From positions 1-12,195 of the forward strand of contig CAMOLY010000022.1 of NCBI GenBank assembly GCA_946619065.1: 12,195 nucleotides of DNA, written 5' to 3'. This document shows positions 7,064 through 12,195 of the stretch, in pieces. Origin of the DNA: an uncultured Clostridia bacterium. GTDB taxonomy: Bacteria; Bacillota; Clostridia; Oscillospirales; Oscillospiraceae. The notes below the pieces were generated by a model. That model saw nothing but the letters and a program-made list of their open reading frames with translations, ran no database searches and was not told the DNA's origin. The translations under genes and the position numbers were made by a program. The number at the start of each line of letters is the position of its first letter. The stretch's first letter is position 1.

Positions 7064-7552
7064 ATGCTGAACCACATTGTCATTATGGGCCGTCTGACCA
7101 GGGACCCGGAGCTGCGCCACACGGCGTCCGGCGTCGCGGTTGCGAGCTTTACGCTCGCGGTTGACCGCGATTTCGGCAACCGGGAGACCGGCGAGAAGGA
7201 AACCGACTTCATCGACGTCGTCGCATGGCGGCAGACCGGTGAATTCGTCAGCAAGTACTTCGCGAAGGGCCGCATGGCAGTTGTTTCCGGCAGACTTCAG
7301 ATCCGCAGCTGGACCGACAAGGAAGGCGGCAAGCGCCGCAGCGCCGAGGTTGTGGCTGACAACGTCTATTTCGGAGAATCCAAGCGGGACTCCGAGGGCG
7401 GCAGCTACAACGGCAGCAGCTACGCCGGCAATTCCTACCGCTCCAGCGAGTCCGCTCCCGCGCCCAGCAACAGCGGCTATGCCGCACCGGCCGCTCCTGC
7501 CGTCTCCGACTTCGCCATGCTCGAAGACGACGACAGCGAGCTGCCCTTCTGA
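7064..7552 (+). CDS. ssb: Single-stranded DNA-binding protein
   Basis: A 162-residue SSB. An N-terminal OB fold (about 1-105) carries the family sequences GRLTRDPELR, FTLAVDR and DFIDVVAW. A flexible Gly/Ser/Asn/Pro-rich linker follows (about 112-150), and the acidic tip ends DDDSELPF, the conserved peptide that recruits replication and repair partners. It coats single-stranded DNA during replication, recombination and repair. The gene starts two bases after rpsF; GGAGGAG within the last rpsF codons (7052-7058) is its ribosome binding site, so translation is likely coupled. Placement between rpsF and rpsR is the classical Firmicute arrangement and argues for the main replicative copy. Confidence 0.98.
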   Translation: MLNHIVIMGRLTRDPELRHTASGVAVASFTLAVDRDFGNRETGEKETDFIDVVAWRQTGEFVSKYFAKGRMAVVSGRLQIRSWTDKEGGKRRSAEVVADNVYFGESKRDSEGGSYNGSSYAGNSYRSSESAPAPSNSGYAAPAAPAVSDFAMLEDDDSELPF

Positions 7553-7597
7553 ACAAATTGAATTTTTCTACCAGACTGAAAGAAGGAGGATCCCGAA

Positions 7598-7834
7598 ATG
7601 CCTAACGATCCCAGAGTAAGGCCGCACAAGCGCAAGAAGGTTTGCCAGTTCTGCGTGGACAAGGCCACCGGCATCGATTATAAGGACGTCGCGAAGCTTC
7701 GCCGCTTCATTTCCGAGCGCGGCAAGATTCTGCCCCGCCGCACCACCGGCACCTGTGCTGCGCATCAGCGTCAGCTCACCGTGGCCATCAAGCGCGCCCG
7801 TCAGATCGCTCTGCTGCCCTACGTGGAAGACTGA
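7598..7834 (+). CDS. rpsR: 30S ribosomal protein S18, zinc-binding type
   Basis: A 78-residue S18 with [12 protein letters not shown] near the N terminus and the conserved [18 protein letters not shown] core. Cysteines C16 and C19 (CxxC), with C53 and H56 (CxxH), form a possible zinc site, making this the C+ form of S18; many bacteria also have, or only have, a cysteine-free form. S18 pairs with S6 on the 30S platform. The ribosome binding site AGAAGGAGGA lies at 7581-7590, before ATG 7598. It is the last gene of the operon, with a strong terminator right after the stop codon. Confidence 0.98.
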   Translation: MPNDPRVRPHKRKKVCQFCVDKATGIDYKDVAKLRRFISERGKILPRRTTGTCAAHQRQLTVAIKRARQIALLPYVED

Positions 7835-7845
7835 TTGCCAGAAGA

Positions 7846-7875
7846 ACGCCACCCGCCGAAGCGGGTGGCGTTTTT
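7846..7875 (+). terminator. Rho-independent terminator of the rpsF operon
   Basis: A perfect 11-bp stem (7846-7856 with 7861-7871, ACGCCACCCGC and its complement) with a CGAA tetraloop, followed by a T run at 7871-7875. It lies 12 bases after the rpsR stop. Canonical structure. Confidence 0.95.
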
Positions 7876-7888
7876 GCGCGACAGAGAA

Positions 7889-7910
7889 CTGCTGATCGGT
7901 GTATCAGCAG
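7889..7910. other. Small inverted repeat (stem-loop) in the rpsR/DUF11 spacer
   Basis: An 8-bp perfect stem (CTGCTGAT at 7889-7896, ATCAGCAG at 7903-7910) with a six-base loop. There is no T run on the plus side; on the minus side TTCTCTG follows. It could be a weak terminator for the DUF11 gene transcribed from the right, about 135 bases beyond that gene's stop, but this is uncertain. Confidence 0.35.
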
Positions 7911-7919
7911 ATAATAGAA

Positions 7920-7951
7920 GTGAAAGAGCGAAAGCGTGAAAGAACGAGACG
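7920..7951. repeat. Imperfect 16-bp tandem repeat with inverted counterpart
   Basis: GTGAAAGAGCGAAAGC (7920-7935) is followed directly by GTGAAAGAACGAGACG (7936-7951). On the other strand, between about 7978 and 8008, three further GTGAA words occur (GTGAAAAATGAAAAAGTGAA and CCAGTGAAATC), so the spacer is flanked by A-rich GTGAA repeats in opposite orientation. The 7876-8044 spacer holds no gene I can support. Origin unknown. Confidence 0.4.
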
Positions 7952-8044
7952 GCGTCCGTTCGGAACAATCCCATCATGATTTCACTGGTTCACTTTTTCA
8001 TTTTTCACAAATGTTTTCTCGTCTGTCCCCGGATGCGAAAAAGC

Positions 8045-8899
8045 TCAGATCGTTCCGGTGACCGTGACGGTGGTCTCCCCGGGTGCAATCTGCCATTCGC
8101 CGGTTACGGTGCTCTGGGAGAAGGTGGCAGCCGGGACGGTGATCTGTCCGGCCGCGGTGGCGAAGACGCCGGTGGACGGATCATAGGTGTAACCGGTTCT
8201 GGGCACCATCGGCGCACCGTCCATTGTCACGGTCAGGTCCTTCAAAATCGGGTCGAAGGTGTCGCTGATTACGAGGTTTTCGTCTGCTCCGGCTTCGGTA
8301 TTGCCGCTGTTGCGGATGACGAAGGTATAGGTCAGCCGGCCGTTCTCCTCGACGGTTGCCGGAGAGAGGCTCTTGCTGATGCTGAGATCGGCCTGGTTTG
8401 CCGCGGTGATCACGGCCTGGGCGGTCAGCGGCGTGCCGATTCCGTCTCCGGTGACGGTGACGGTGTTGGTGATTTCACTGCCTGCGGCGAGGGGGGCGGC
8501 AGCGGTGGTCTCCGCCTCATAAATCACGATTGCGTTTCCGCCGGCGGGAACACTGATGCCGGTGATGACCAGCGGTGGGCCCGCCGTGGCGGCGGGATCG
8601 GCCTGCCGGGTACCGTTGATGAACCACGCCGCGGAGCCTTCGGTGTAGCGCAGGGGATACAGGGTCTGGCCCGCTGCCGTGTAGGCGCCCAGATCATCGC
8701 TCAGCGTCAGATTGTCAAAGCAGGTGCTCCCGGCATTGACGATGCTCACCACATAGGTCACGGAATCGTTGGCCGTGTAGCTGTCCACGACCGCGGTCTT
8801 CGTGACGGTCAGGGGCGAGACCAGCTGACCTGTGACCACGTTGGAAGCCACGCTGCCGCCATTGTAGGAAAGAATCGCCTGGTTGGTAAAGCTTGCCAT
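8045..8899 (-). CDS. Two-repeat DUF11-type protein of unknown function
   Basis: A 284-residue, beta-rich protein with two DUF11-like repeats. Repeat 1 covers about 28-150 (LTVTKTAVVDSYTANDSVTY onward) and repeat 2 about 170-284 (ADLSISKSLSPATVEENG onward). Each has the T/S-K...P/D..YT.NG/DS.TY.. opening and a ..NTVTVTG-type strand near the end. DUF11 repeats are Ig-like modules usually seen in long surface or adhesin-like proteins. This copy is short, threonine- and alanine-rich, and has no signal peptide, membrane segment or LPXTG-like anchor. The start is the second of two nearby ATGs (8899): the site AAAAGGAGG is one base from the first ATG (8905) but seven from the second. The frame also continues upstream through the riboswitch region, which is not coding. 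No clear sigma-A promoter was found. Function and localisation are unknown. Confidence 0.82.
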   Translation of the reverse strand: MASFTNQAILSYNGGSVASNVVTGQLVSPLTVTKTAVVDSYTANDSVTYVVSIVNAGSTCFDNLTLSDDLGAYTAAGQTLYPLRYTEGSAAWFINGTRQADPAATAGPPLVITGISVPAGGNAIVIYEAETTAAAPLAAGSEITNTVTVTGDGIGTPLTAQAVITAANQADLSISKSLSPATVEENGRLTYTFVIRNSGNTEAGADENLVISDTFDPILKDLTVTMDGAPMVPRTGYTYDPSTGVFATAAGQITVPAATFSQSTVTGEWQIAPGETTVTVTGTI

Positions 8900-8906
8900 T
8901 TTCATA

Positions 8907-8934
8907 CCTCCTTTTCCTGTGCGGTTCTCCGCAC
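8907..8934 (-). promoter_or_regulatory. Ribosome binding site and leader hairpin of the DUF11 gene
   Basis: On the minus strand a perfect 6-bp hairpin, GTGCGG-AGAA-CCGCAC (8919-8934), stands just before AGGAAAAGGAGGT (about 8906-8918). Only the ATG at 8899 is correctly spaced from this site. The hairpin does not cover the site but may set leader stability. Upstream, CATAGGATA (8939-8947) fits the CATAnnnTA -10 pattern of SigK-type sporulation promoters, but I see no matching -35 element. Confidence 0.5.
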
Positions 8935-8988
8935 GACATATCCTATGCGGACCGGGGCGAAAAGGGGAGACTTTCGTCGAAAAAATAC

Positions 8989-9016
8989 TTGACAAGGCCG
9001 CCAAACCTGCTATAAT
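8989..9016 (+). promoter_or_regulatory. Near-consensus sigma-A promoter driving the riboswitch-SPFH unit
   Basis: TTGACA (8989-8994), 16 bp, TATAAT (9011-9016), with TG one base upstream of the -10 (9008-9009). Both hexamers match consensus exactly, making this the strongest promoter in the window. Transcription should begin near 9022-9024, about 14 bases before the riboswitch aptamer. Such a strong constitutive promoter fits control by termination further down. Confidence 0.93.
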
Positions 9017-9036
9017 ATGCACAAGTTCAGATTGCT

Positions 9037-9128
9037 CTTGAGGGAGTAGTGCCGCGGAGAAGATCCGCGGAGGCGCGCACGTCATCCCGCGGATTTCCGC
9101 CGTGGCGCCTTGAAACGCGAGACTCATG
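9037..9128 (+). promoter_or_regulatory. yybP-ykoY family manganese riboswitch (aptamer)
   Basis: Hand folding gives the yybP-ykoY layout. P1 is CTTGAG (9037-9042) with CTCATG (9123-9128), one mismatch. Then comes the conserved GGAGTAG (9043-9049), followed by a perfect 7-bp hairpin (CCGCGGA / TCCGCGG, 9052-9070). P3 is AGGCGC (9071-9076) with GCGCCT (9105-9110). Its internal loop holds CGTCATCC (9080-9087), and its inner hairpin is GCGGA / TCCGC (9089-9100). The conserved GCGAGA (9117-9122) leads back to P1. These elements follow the same order as in the Lactococcus aptamer (GGAGUAG, CGUCAA, GCAAGA). The class senses Mn2+, binding between the two conserved loops. Downstream lies an SPFH-protein gene. 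The extra P4-like hairpin of some members is absent. The assignment rests on conserved sequence, folding, the upstream promoter and the downstream terminator; no covariance search was run. Confidence 0.88.
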
Positions 9129-9158
9129 TTCGGGCCATGCCCGCGCATGGGTTTTTTT
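9122..9158 (+). terminator. Riboswitch expression platform: intrinsic terminator overlapping P1
   Basis: ACTCATG (9122-9128) can pair with CATGGGT (9146-9152, one G-T pair), and CGGGC (9131-9135) with GCCCG (9139-9143). This gives a stem with one small internal loop, followed by seven T residues (9152-9158). The outer strand uses the same bases as the 3' side of aptamer P1 (9123-9128), so the two cannot form together. Ligand-stabilised P1 would therefore block the terminator, making this an ON switch. Confidence 0.85.
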
Positions 9159-9196
9159 GTAGACGAATGTGCCGAAATCAAAAAGGAGGGATTTCC

Positions 9197-10126
9197 ATGT
9201 TCCAGTTAGTCATTGCCGTTGCCGCCCTGATTGTCGGTCTGTTGTTCCGGGCAAATCTCAAGGAAAAAGGAAAGAAGACCCAGGCAAACCTGATCATTGT
9301 CGGAGCGGGCATTGTCTGTGCCGCACTGATCGCCCTGTCCTGCACCGTGACGGTTCCCACCGGACATACCGGTGTGGTGACCACGTTCGGCCGCGTGGAG
9401 GACACCACGCTGGACTCCGGCGTCCACTTCAAGCTCCCCTGGCAGCAGGTGGTCAAAATGGACAACCGGATCCAGAAAAACACGGTGGAGCTGCCCTGCT
9501 TCTCCTCCGATATTCAGGAAGTGAATCTGGTCTACACAATCAACTACCAGATCAAGAAATCCGACGCGCAGACCATCTACCGCACGATCGGCGAGAGCTA
9601 CTACCAGACGGTAATCGAGCCCTGCATCACGGAGTCCGTCAAGGTCGTCACAGCCCGCTACAACGCGGAGGACCTGGTGGGCCGCCGCGACGAGCTGGCC
9701 ACCGCGATTGAGGGAGATCTGACGCAGAAGCTGCTCACCTACAACATCGAGGTCATCAGCACCTCGATTGAAAACCTGGATTTCACCGACGCCTTCACCG
9801 ACGCGGTCGAGGCCAAGCAGGTTGCGCAGCAGAACAAGCTGCGGGCGCAGACGGAGGCGGACCAGAAGATCGTCGAGGCCAAGGCTGCCGCCGAGGTCAA
9901 AAAGGTCAACGCTGACGCGGCGGCCTACGAGCTGTTGGCGGAAGCCAGAGCCAAGGCGGAGGCCAACAAGGAGCTCTCCGCTTCCCTGACCGACGAGCTG
10001 ATTCGCTACACCTATGTCCAGACCTGGAACGGCAAGCTTCCCACCGTGATGACCGGAGACGGCAGCTCCATGGTCCCGGTGCTGGATGTCAACGAAGTGC
10101 TGGAGACCGAAGCACCTGAGAACTGA
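9197..10126 (+). CDS. SPFH/band-7 (prohibitin-like) membrane protein
   Basis: A 309-residue protein with two N-terminal hydrophobic segments (about 2-17 and 31-53) joined by a lysine-rich loop. A band-7/SPFH domain starts at VPTGHTGVVTTFGRV (53-67) and runs to about 190. A long charged Ala/Glu/Lys/Gln coiled coil follows (about 195-255, with QQNKLRAQTEADQKIVEAKA). The tail has the prohibitin-like YVQTWNGKLPTVM segment. SPFH proteins form large ring or cage oligomers on membranes and often control proteases or organise lipid microdomains. ATG 9197 has AAAAGGAGGG at 9181-9190; the frame is open further back through the terminator but that is leader RNA. The gene stands directly behind a Mn2+-type riboswitch and an exact-consensus promoter. 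No NfeD or FtsH partner gene is adjacent. Prohibitin, HflC-like and QmcA-like are all possible names. Confidence 0.93.
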   Translation: MFQLVIAVAALIVGLLFRANLKEKGKKTQANLIIVGAGIVCAALIALSCTVTVPTGHTGVVTTFGRVEDTTLDSGVHFKLPWQQVVKMDNRIQKNTVELPCFSSDIQEVNLVYTINYQIKKSDAQTIYRTIGESYYQTVIEPCITESVKVVTARYNAEDLVGRRDELATAIEGDLTQKLLTYNIEVISTSIENLDFTDAFTDAVEAKQVAQQNKLRAQTEADQKIVEAKAAAEVKKVNADAAAYELLAEARAKAEANKELSASLTDELIRYTYVQTWNGKLPTVMTGDGSSMVPVLDVNEVLETEAPEN

Positions 10127-10131
10127 GCATA

Positions 10132-10156
10132 TCCGCCCCGGCACGTCCGGGGCGGA
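10132..10156. other. Stem-loop between the SPFH and HAD genes
   Basis: A perfect 10-bp stem (TCCGCCCCGG at 10132-10141 with 10147-10156) with a five-base loop, five bases after the SPFH stop. AAAACC follows, with no U tract, so it is not a canonical terminator. It may trim or stabilise the 3' end while allowing readthrough into the HAD gene. Confidence 0.6.
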
Positions 10157-10184
10157 AAACCACTGATACCGAGGATACCTGATT

Positions 10185-11036
10185 ATGCCTGATTTTTCCA
10201 AGTTTCTCCTGCTTGCGGACTTTGACCGCACCCTGACCGATACGGAGAGCCGCATCCCCGCCCGCAACGTGGAGGCCATCCGCGCCTTCGAGGCGCAGGG
10301 CGGCGCCTTTACCGTCGCCACCGGGCGGAGCGCTCCGATGTTCCGCGCGCGGGAATCCCTGATCCCCTATAACGTCCCCCTGATCCTCTACAACGGCGGC
10401 GCCTGTTATGATTTCAGAACAGGCGAGCTTTCAGAAGCCGCCTGGATTGAGGAGGGACCGGCCCTGCTGGAATATCTCTCCCGGGAGTTTCCGGATCTCA
10501 ATCTGGAGGTGCAGGGGGAGAAGTACCACTACCTGTTCGGCGAGCTGCCGCTGCGCGACGCCTTCTACCGCCGCGCGGAGACGGACATTGCCCATGTCAC
10601 GCTGGAGACGATCCCATATCCGATTCTGAAGGCGTCTCTGCTCGGCACCTACTTTGATGACTCCGTCCCGCAGTTTTTCACAATCTGCCCGCCGGAGGAG
10701 GTCGCCCGCTTCGACTTCGTGCAGGCGAAAATTGAAGCAGACTGGCCCGAGCTGGTGGTGGACCGTGCCGCGCCGCGGATCCTGGACATCCAGGGGCCAG
10801 GCGTCAACAAGGGCCGTGCAGCCAGAGCCATGGCAAACCGCCTGGGCCGCGCCCTGGTCTGCGTCGGAGACGCGAGAAACGATCTGTCCATGCTGCTGGA
10901 GGCCGACCTGGCCTTTGCTCCCGCCGACTGCGAGCAGGCGGTCCGCGACGCCGGTGTTCGCCTGGTCTGCCCCTGCGGGGACGGCGCGGTCGCGGACGTG
11001 ATCGACGCCCTTGCGCGCATGTGCGCAGCGGATTGA
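10185..11036 (+). CDS. Cof-type HAD-superfamily phosphatase
   Basis: A 283-residue haloacid dehalogenase hydrolase. Motif I is DFDRT (12-16, nucleophile D12 and acid D14), motif II is TVATGR (43-48), motif III uses K209 in NKGRA, and motif IV is GDARND (228-233). A large C2-type cap lies between motifs II and III (about 85-195). Proteins of this type dephosphorylate sugar phosphates, nucleotides or cofactors such as FMN, with Mg2+ or another divalent metal. The substrate cannot be told from sequence. ATG 10185 has a modest site, GAGG at 10171-10174, ten bases upstream. It follows the SPFH gene after 58 bases with no evident promoter of its own, so it may share the Mn2+-controlled transcript. 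A bidirectional hairpin follows its stop. Confidence 0.92.
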   Translation: MPDFSKFLLLADFDRTLTDTESRIPARNVEAIRAFEAQGGAFTVATGRSAPMFRARESLIPYNVPLILYNGGACYDFRTGELSEAAWIEEGPALLEYLSREFPDLNLEVQGEKYHYLFGELPLRDAFYRRAETDIAHVTLETIPYPILKASLLGTYFDDSVPQFFTICPPEEVARFDFVQAKIEADWPELVVDRAAPRILDIQGPGVNKGRAARAMANRLGRALVCVGDARNDLSMLLEADLAFAPADCEQAVRDAGVRLVCPCGDGAVADVIDALARMCAAD

Positions 11037-11050
11037 ACGAAACAAAACCA

Positions 11051-11088
11051 ACGCGCCCGGATTTCCAGACGGAAATCCGGGCGCGTTC
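11051..11088. terminator. Bidirectional terminator between the HAD gene and secG
   Basis: A perfect 17-bp stem (AACGCGCCCGGATTTCC at 11051-11067 with 11072-11088) and an AGAC loop in the gap between convergent genes. On the minus strand the stem ends in TT and is followed by GGTTTTGTTT, a usable U-rich tail for secG. On the plus strand the tail is short (TTCATC). It probably ends both transcripts. Confidence 0.85.
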
Positions 11089-11106
11089 ATCGCAATTGCT
11101 CTGTAA

Positions 11107-11568
11107 TCAGCCCTCAGCCGGAGCCTCGGTGGTGCCGGCGGTTTCGGAACCGGCTTCGGATGCAGGTTCGGTTCCGGTCTCAGTAGCGGCCTCAGAACCG
11201 GTCTCGGTGGCAGGCTCAGAACCGGTCTCAGTGGCAGGCTCAGAACCGGACTCGACGATCGCAGCAGTCGTTGTGGGGGTGGTATCCGCAGCGGCGCTCT
11301 TCTTATCCTTCGGCGCGCTGGCGGAGGCGCTGACGAGGATCACAGCCAGAAGGCTCAGAACCACGAAGGCCAGGCCGACCCACTTGGTCAGGCGGGCGAG
11401 TTTCGCGTCCAGGGTCTTGCTGCCGCCCTTGGCCATATAGGAACCGGACGAGCCGGCGATCGCACCGGACAGACCGGCGGACTTGCCGGACTGGAACATG
11501 ACAATCACAGTCAGAAGAATCGCGGAGATGATATCGAGAATAATCACGATTGTTTTTGCAGCTTCCAT
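11107..11568 (-). CDS. secG: Preprotein translocase subunit SecG with repeat-rich C-terminal tail
   Basis: A 153-residue protein. The first 82 residues are a normal SecG: a first membrane segment (about 5-25), the conserved MFQSGKSAGLSGAI (24-37), and a second membrane segment (about 63-82). SecG assists SecYEG in protein export. Usual SecG is 70-80 residues. Here about 70 extra residues follow, rich in Ser, Thr, Glu, Ala and Gly, with octapeptide repeats of the GSEPATET type (about 108-140). In E. coli both ends of SecG face outward, so the acidic tail would be outside the membrane (inference). ATG 11568 has GGGAGGATAGA upstream. The gene has its own promoter and lies after prfB on the same strand. 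The tail has no cleavage or anchor signal that I recognise. Confidence 0.93.
   Translation of the reverse strand: MEAAKTIVIILDIISAILLTVIVMFQSGKSAGLSGAIAGSSGSYMAKGGSKTLDAKLARLTKWVGLAFVVLSLLAVILVSASASAPKDKKSAAADTTPTTTAAIVESGSEPATETGSEPATETGSEAATETGTEPASEAGSETAGTTEAPAEG
11128..11247 (-). repeat. 24-bp tandem repeat in secG encoding GSEPATET-like octapeptides
   Basis: Five consecutive 24-bp units, in phase with the codons: 11224-11247, 11200-11223, 11176-11199, 11152-11175 and a degenerate 11128-11151. The plus-strand unit is GGTCTCAGTGGCAGGCTCAGAACC. The first two units differ by one base (A/G), and divergence grows toward the gene's 3' end. Such near-identical units suggest slippage or unequal exchange, so copy number may vary among strains. 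Confidence 0.85.
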
Positions 11569-11636
11569 TCTATCCTCCCAAAATGCCGTAGTTCACGGCA
11601 CACGGCAGCCGGAATTCTCTTAACATAGCAAGGTGT

Positions 11637-11665
11637 ATCATAGCACAATCGGTCGGAGATTGCAA
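11637..11665 (-). promoter_or_regulatory. Sigma-A promoter for secG
   Basis: On the minus strand, TTGCAA (11660-11665), 17 bp, TATGAT (11637-11642), with TG one base before the -10 (extended -10). Start is expected near 11630, giving a leader of about 60 bases. That leader contains a 6-bp hairpin (TGCCGT-AGTTC-ACGGCA on the plus strand, 11584-11600) just before the ribosome binding site. The -35 element lies only about 10 bases after the prfB stop. Confidence 0.8.
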
Positions 11666-11674
11666 GTGTTTTTT

Positions 11675-12195
11675 TTAGTTTTTTCCGGGCCAGTTTCCGG
11701 TTGCGGCGCAGGTCAGATAGGCGTTGATAAAGCCGTCCAGGTCTCCGTCCATCACGCCGTTGATGTTGGTGTTTTCATAGCCGGTGCGGGCGTCCTTGAC
11801 CAGCGTATAGGGCATGAACACATAGTTCCGAATCTGGGAGCCCCACTCGATCTTCTGCTGGACGCCCTTGATGTCGGAGATCTTTTCAAAATGCTCGCGT
11901 TCCTTGATCTCCACGAGCTTCGAGCGCAGCATCCGCATACAGGTCTCGCGGTTCTGGAACTGGGACCGCTCCTCCTGGCAGGCAACCACGATGCCGGTGG
12001 GCTTGTGGATCAGTCGGACCGCAGAGGAGGTCTTATTGATGTGCTGGCCGCCGGCGCCGGAGGAGCGGTAGACCTGCATTTCCACGTCCTCGGGGCGGAT
12101 CTCCACGTCCACGTCGTCGGTGATCTCGGGGATGACTTCGACGGCGGAGAAGGAGGTGTGGCGTCTGGCGTTGGCGTCGAAGGGGGAGATGCGGA
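11675..12195 (-). CDS. prfB: Peptide chain release factor 2, C-terminal half (5' end outside window)
   Basis: The frame enters from the right edge (first full codon at 12193) and ends TAA at 11675-11677; 172 codons are visible of a protein usually about 330-370 long. [15 protein letters not shown] at the start contains the SPF tripeptide that reads the second and third bases of UGA and UAA stop codons, which separates RF2 from RF1. The universal GGQ motif ([19 protein letters not shown]) triggers peptide release in the ribosomal peptidyl transferase centre. The end ([11 protein letters not shown]) is typical of RF2. The region that would show the self-regulating +1 frameshift near codon 25 lies outside. 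The ATG/GTG-initiated shorter frame at 12112 is not a real start, since the SPF motif is upstream of it. No clear terminator follows; only an A/T-rich stretch precedes the secG promoter. Confidence 0.97.
   Translation of the reverse strand, partial: RISPFDANARRHTSFSAVEVIPEITDDVDVEIRPEDVEMQVYRSSGAGGQHINKTSSAVRLIHKPTGIVVACQEERSQFQNRETCMRMLRSKLVEIKEREHFEKISDIKGVQQKIEWGSQIRNYVFMPYTLVKDARTGYENTNINGVMDGDLDGFINAYLTCAATGNWPGKN

Noticed and set aside
8939..8947. SigK-type promoter for the DUF11 gene (CATAGGATA on the minus strand)
   Set aside because: The -10 pattern fits, but no AC-type -35 element is seen at the expected distance; kept only as a remark.
7976..8992. 338-residue plus-strand open frame opposite the DUF11 gene
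   Set aside because: Gly/Arg-rich shadow translation; the minus-strand frame has recognisable repeats and a good ribosome binding site.
9110..9196. N-terminal extension of the SPFH protein by 29 residues from TTG 9110
   Set aside because: It would translate the riboswitch 3' end and terminator; the ATG at 9197 has a strong ribosome binding site and fits the membrane segment.
9206..10321. 371-residue minus-strand open frame opposite the SPFH gene
   Set aside because: It overlaps the SPFH gene and the start of the HAD gene, has no motifs, and carries the composition typical of antisense frames here.
11021..11440. 139-residue plus-strand frame with Val/Ala/Ser/Glu repeats
   Set aside because: It is the reverse of the secG 24-bp tandem repeats and lacks any supporting signal.
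1..12195. CRISPR array, defence island, prophage, insertion sequence or tRNA/rRNA genes
   Set aside because: No regularly spaced repeats with spacers, no transposase or phage-like proteins, and no tRNA or rRNA signatures were found on either strand.

Overview
The window looks like chromosome from a GC-rich, spore-forming Clostridia-type Firmicute (an Oscillospiraceae-like gut lineage is my inference). The grounds are a forespore-type sigma factor at the left edge, strong AGGAGG ribosome binding sites, sigma-A promoters with extended -10 elements, the rpsF-ssb-rpsR operon, and a trmN6-like gene next to rsmI as in the Bacillus yabB-yabC cluster. Most genes are housekeeping. No CRISPR array, transposase, phage gene, tRNA or rRNA was seen.

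Layout, left to right. 1-560 (+): 3' part of a SigF-like sporulation sigma factor. 562-2292 (-): a compact Clp/Hsp100 ATPase without N-terminal or middle domain, converging on sigF with a single base between the stop codons. 2293-2466: divergent intergenic region with a clear promoter for a 58-residue 2[4Fe-4S] ferredoxin (2467-2643, +), which ends at a strong hairpin. 2739-4310 (+): a TrmN6-type methyltransferase and RsmI. 4351-6542 (-): galE followed by an RlmI/RlmK-type 23S rRNA methyltransferase, overlapping by one base (TGATG). 6574-6682: back-to-back promoters. 6765-7834 (+): rpsF-ssb-rpsR with a structured leader and a good terminator. 7876-8044: a gene-free spacer with small repeats. 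8045-8899 (-): a two-repeat DUF11-type protein. 8989-9158 (+): a near-consensus promoter, a yybP-ykoY-type manganese riboswitch and an overlapping intrinsic terminator. 9197-11036 (+): the gene behind the switch, an SPFH/prohibitin-like membrane protein, then a Cof-type HAD phosphatase. 11107-12195 (-): secG with an unusual repeat tail, and the C-terminal half of prfB (RF2).

The most interesting item is the riboswitch at about 9037-9128. Its conserved elements line up with the Mn2+-sensing yybP-ykoY aptamer, and its closing helix shares a strand with the terminator, so it can be read as a transcriptional ON switch. It controls an SPFH-domain protein and perhaps the HAD phosphatase downstream, rather than one of the metal exporters usually linked to this class. 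Secondary points are the truncated Clp ATPase beside sigF, a possible S6:S18 autoregulatory leader on rpsF, a DUF11 protein without an export signal, and a SecG with an acidic octapeptide-repeat tail.
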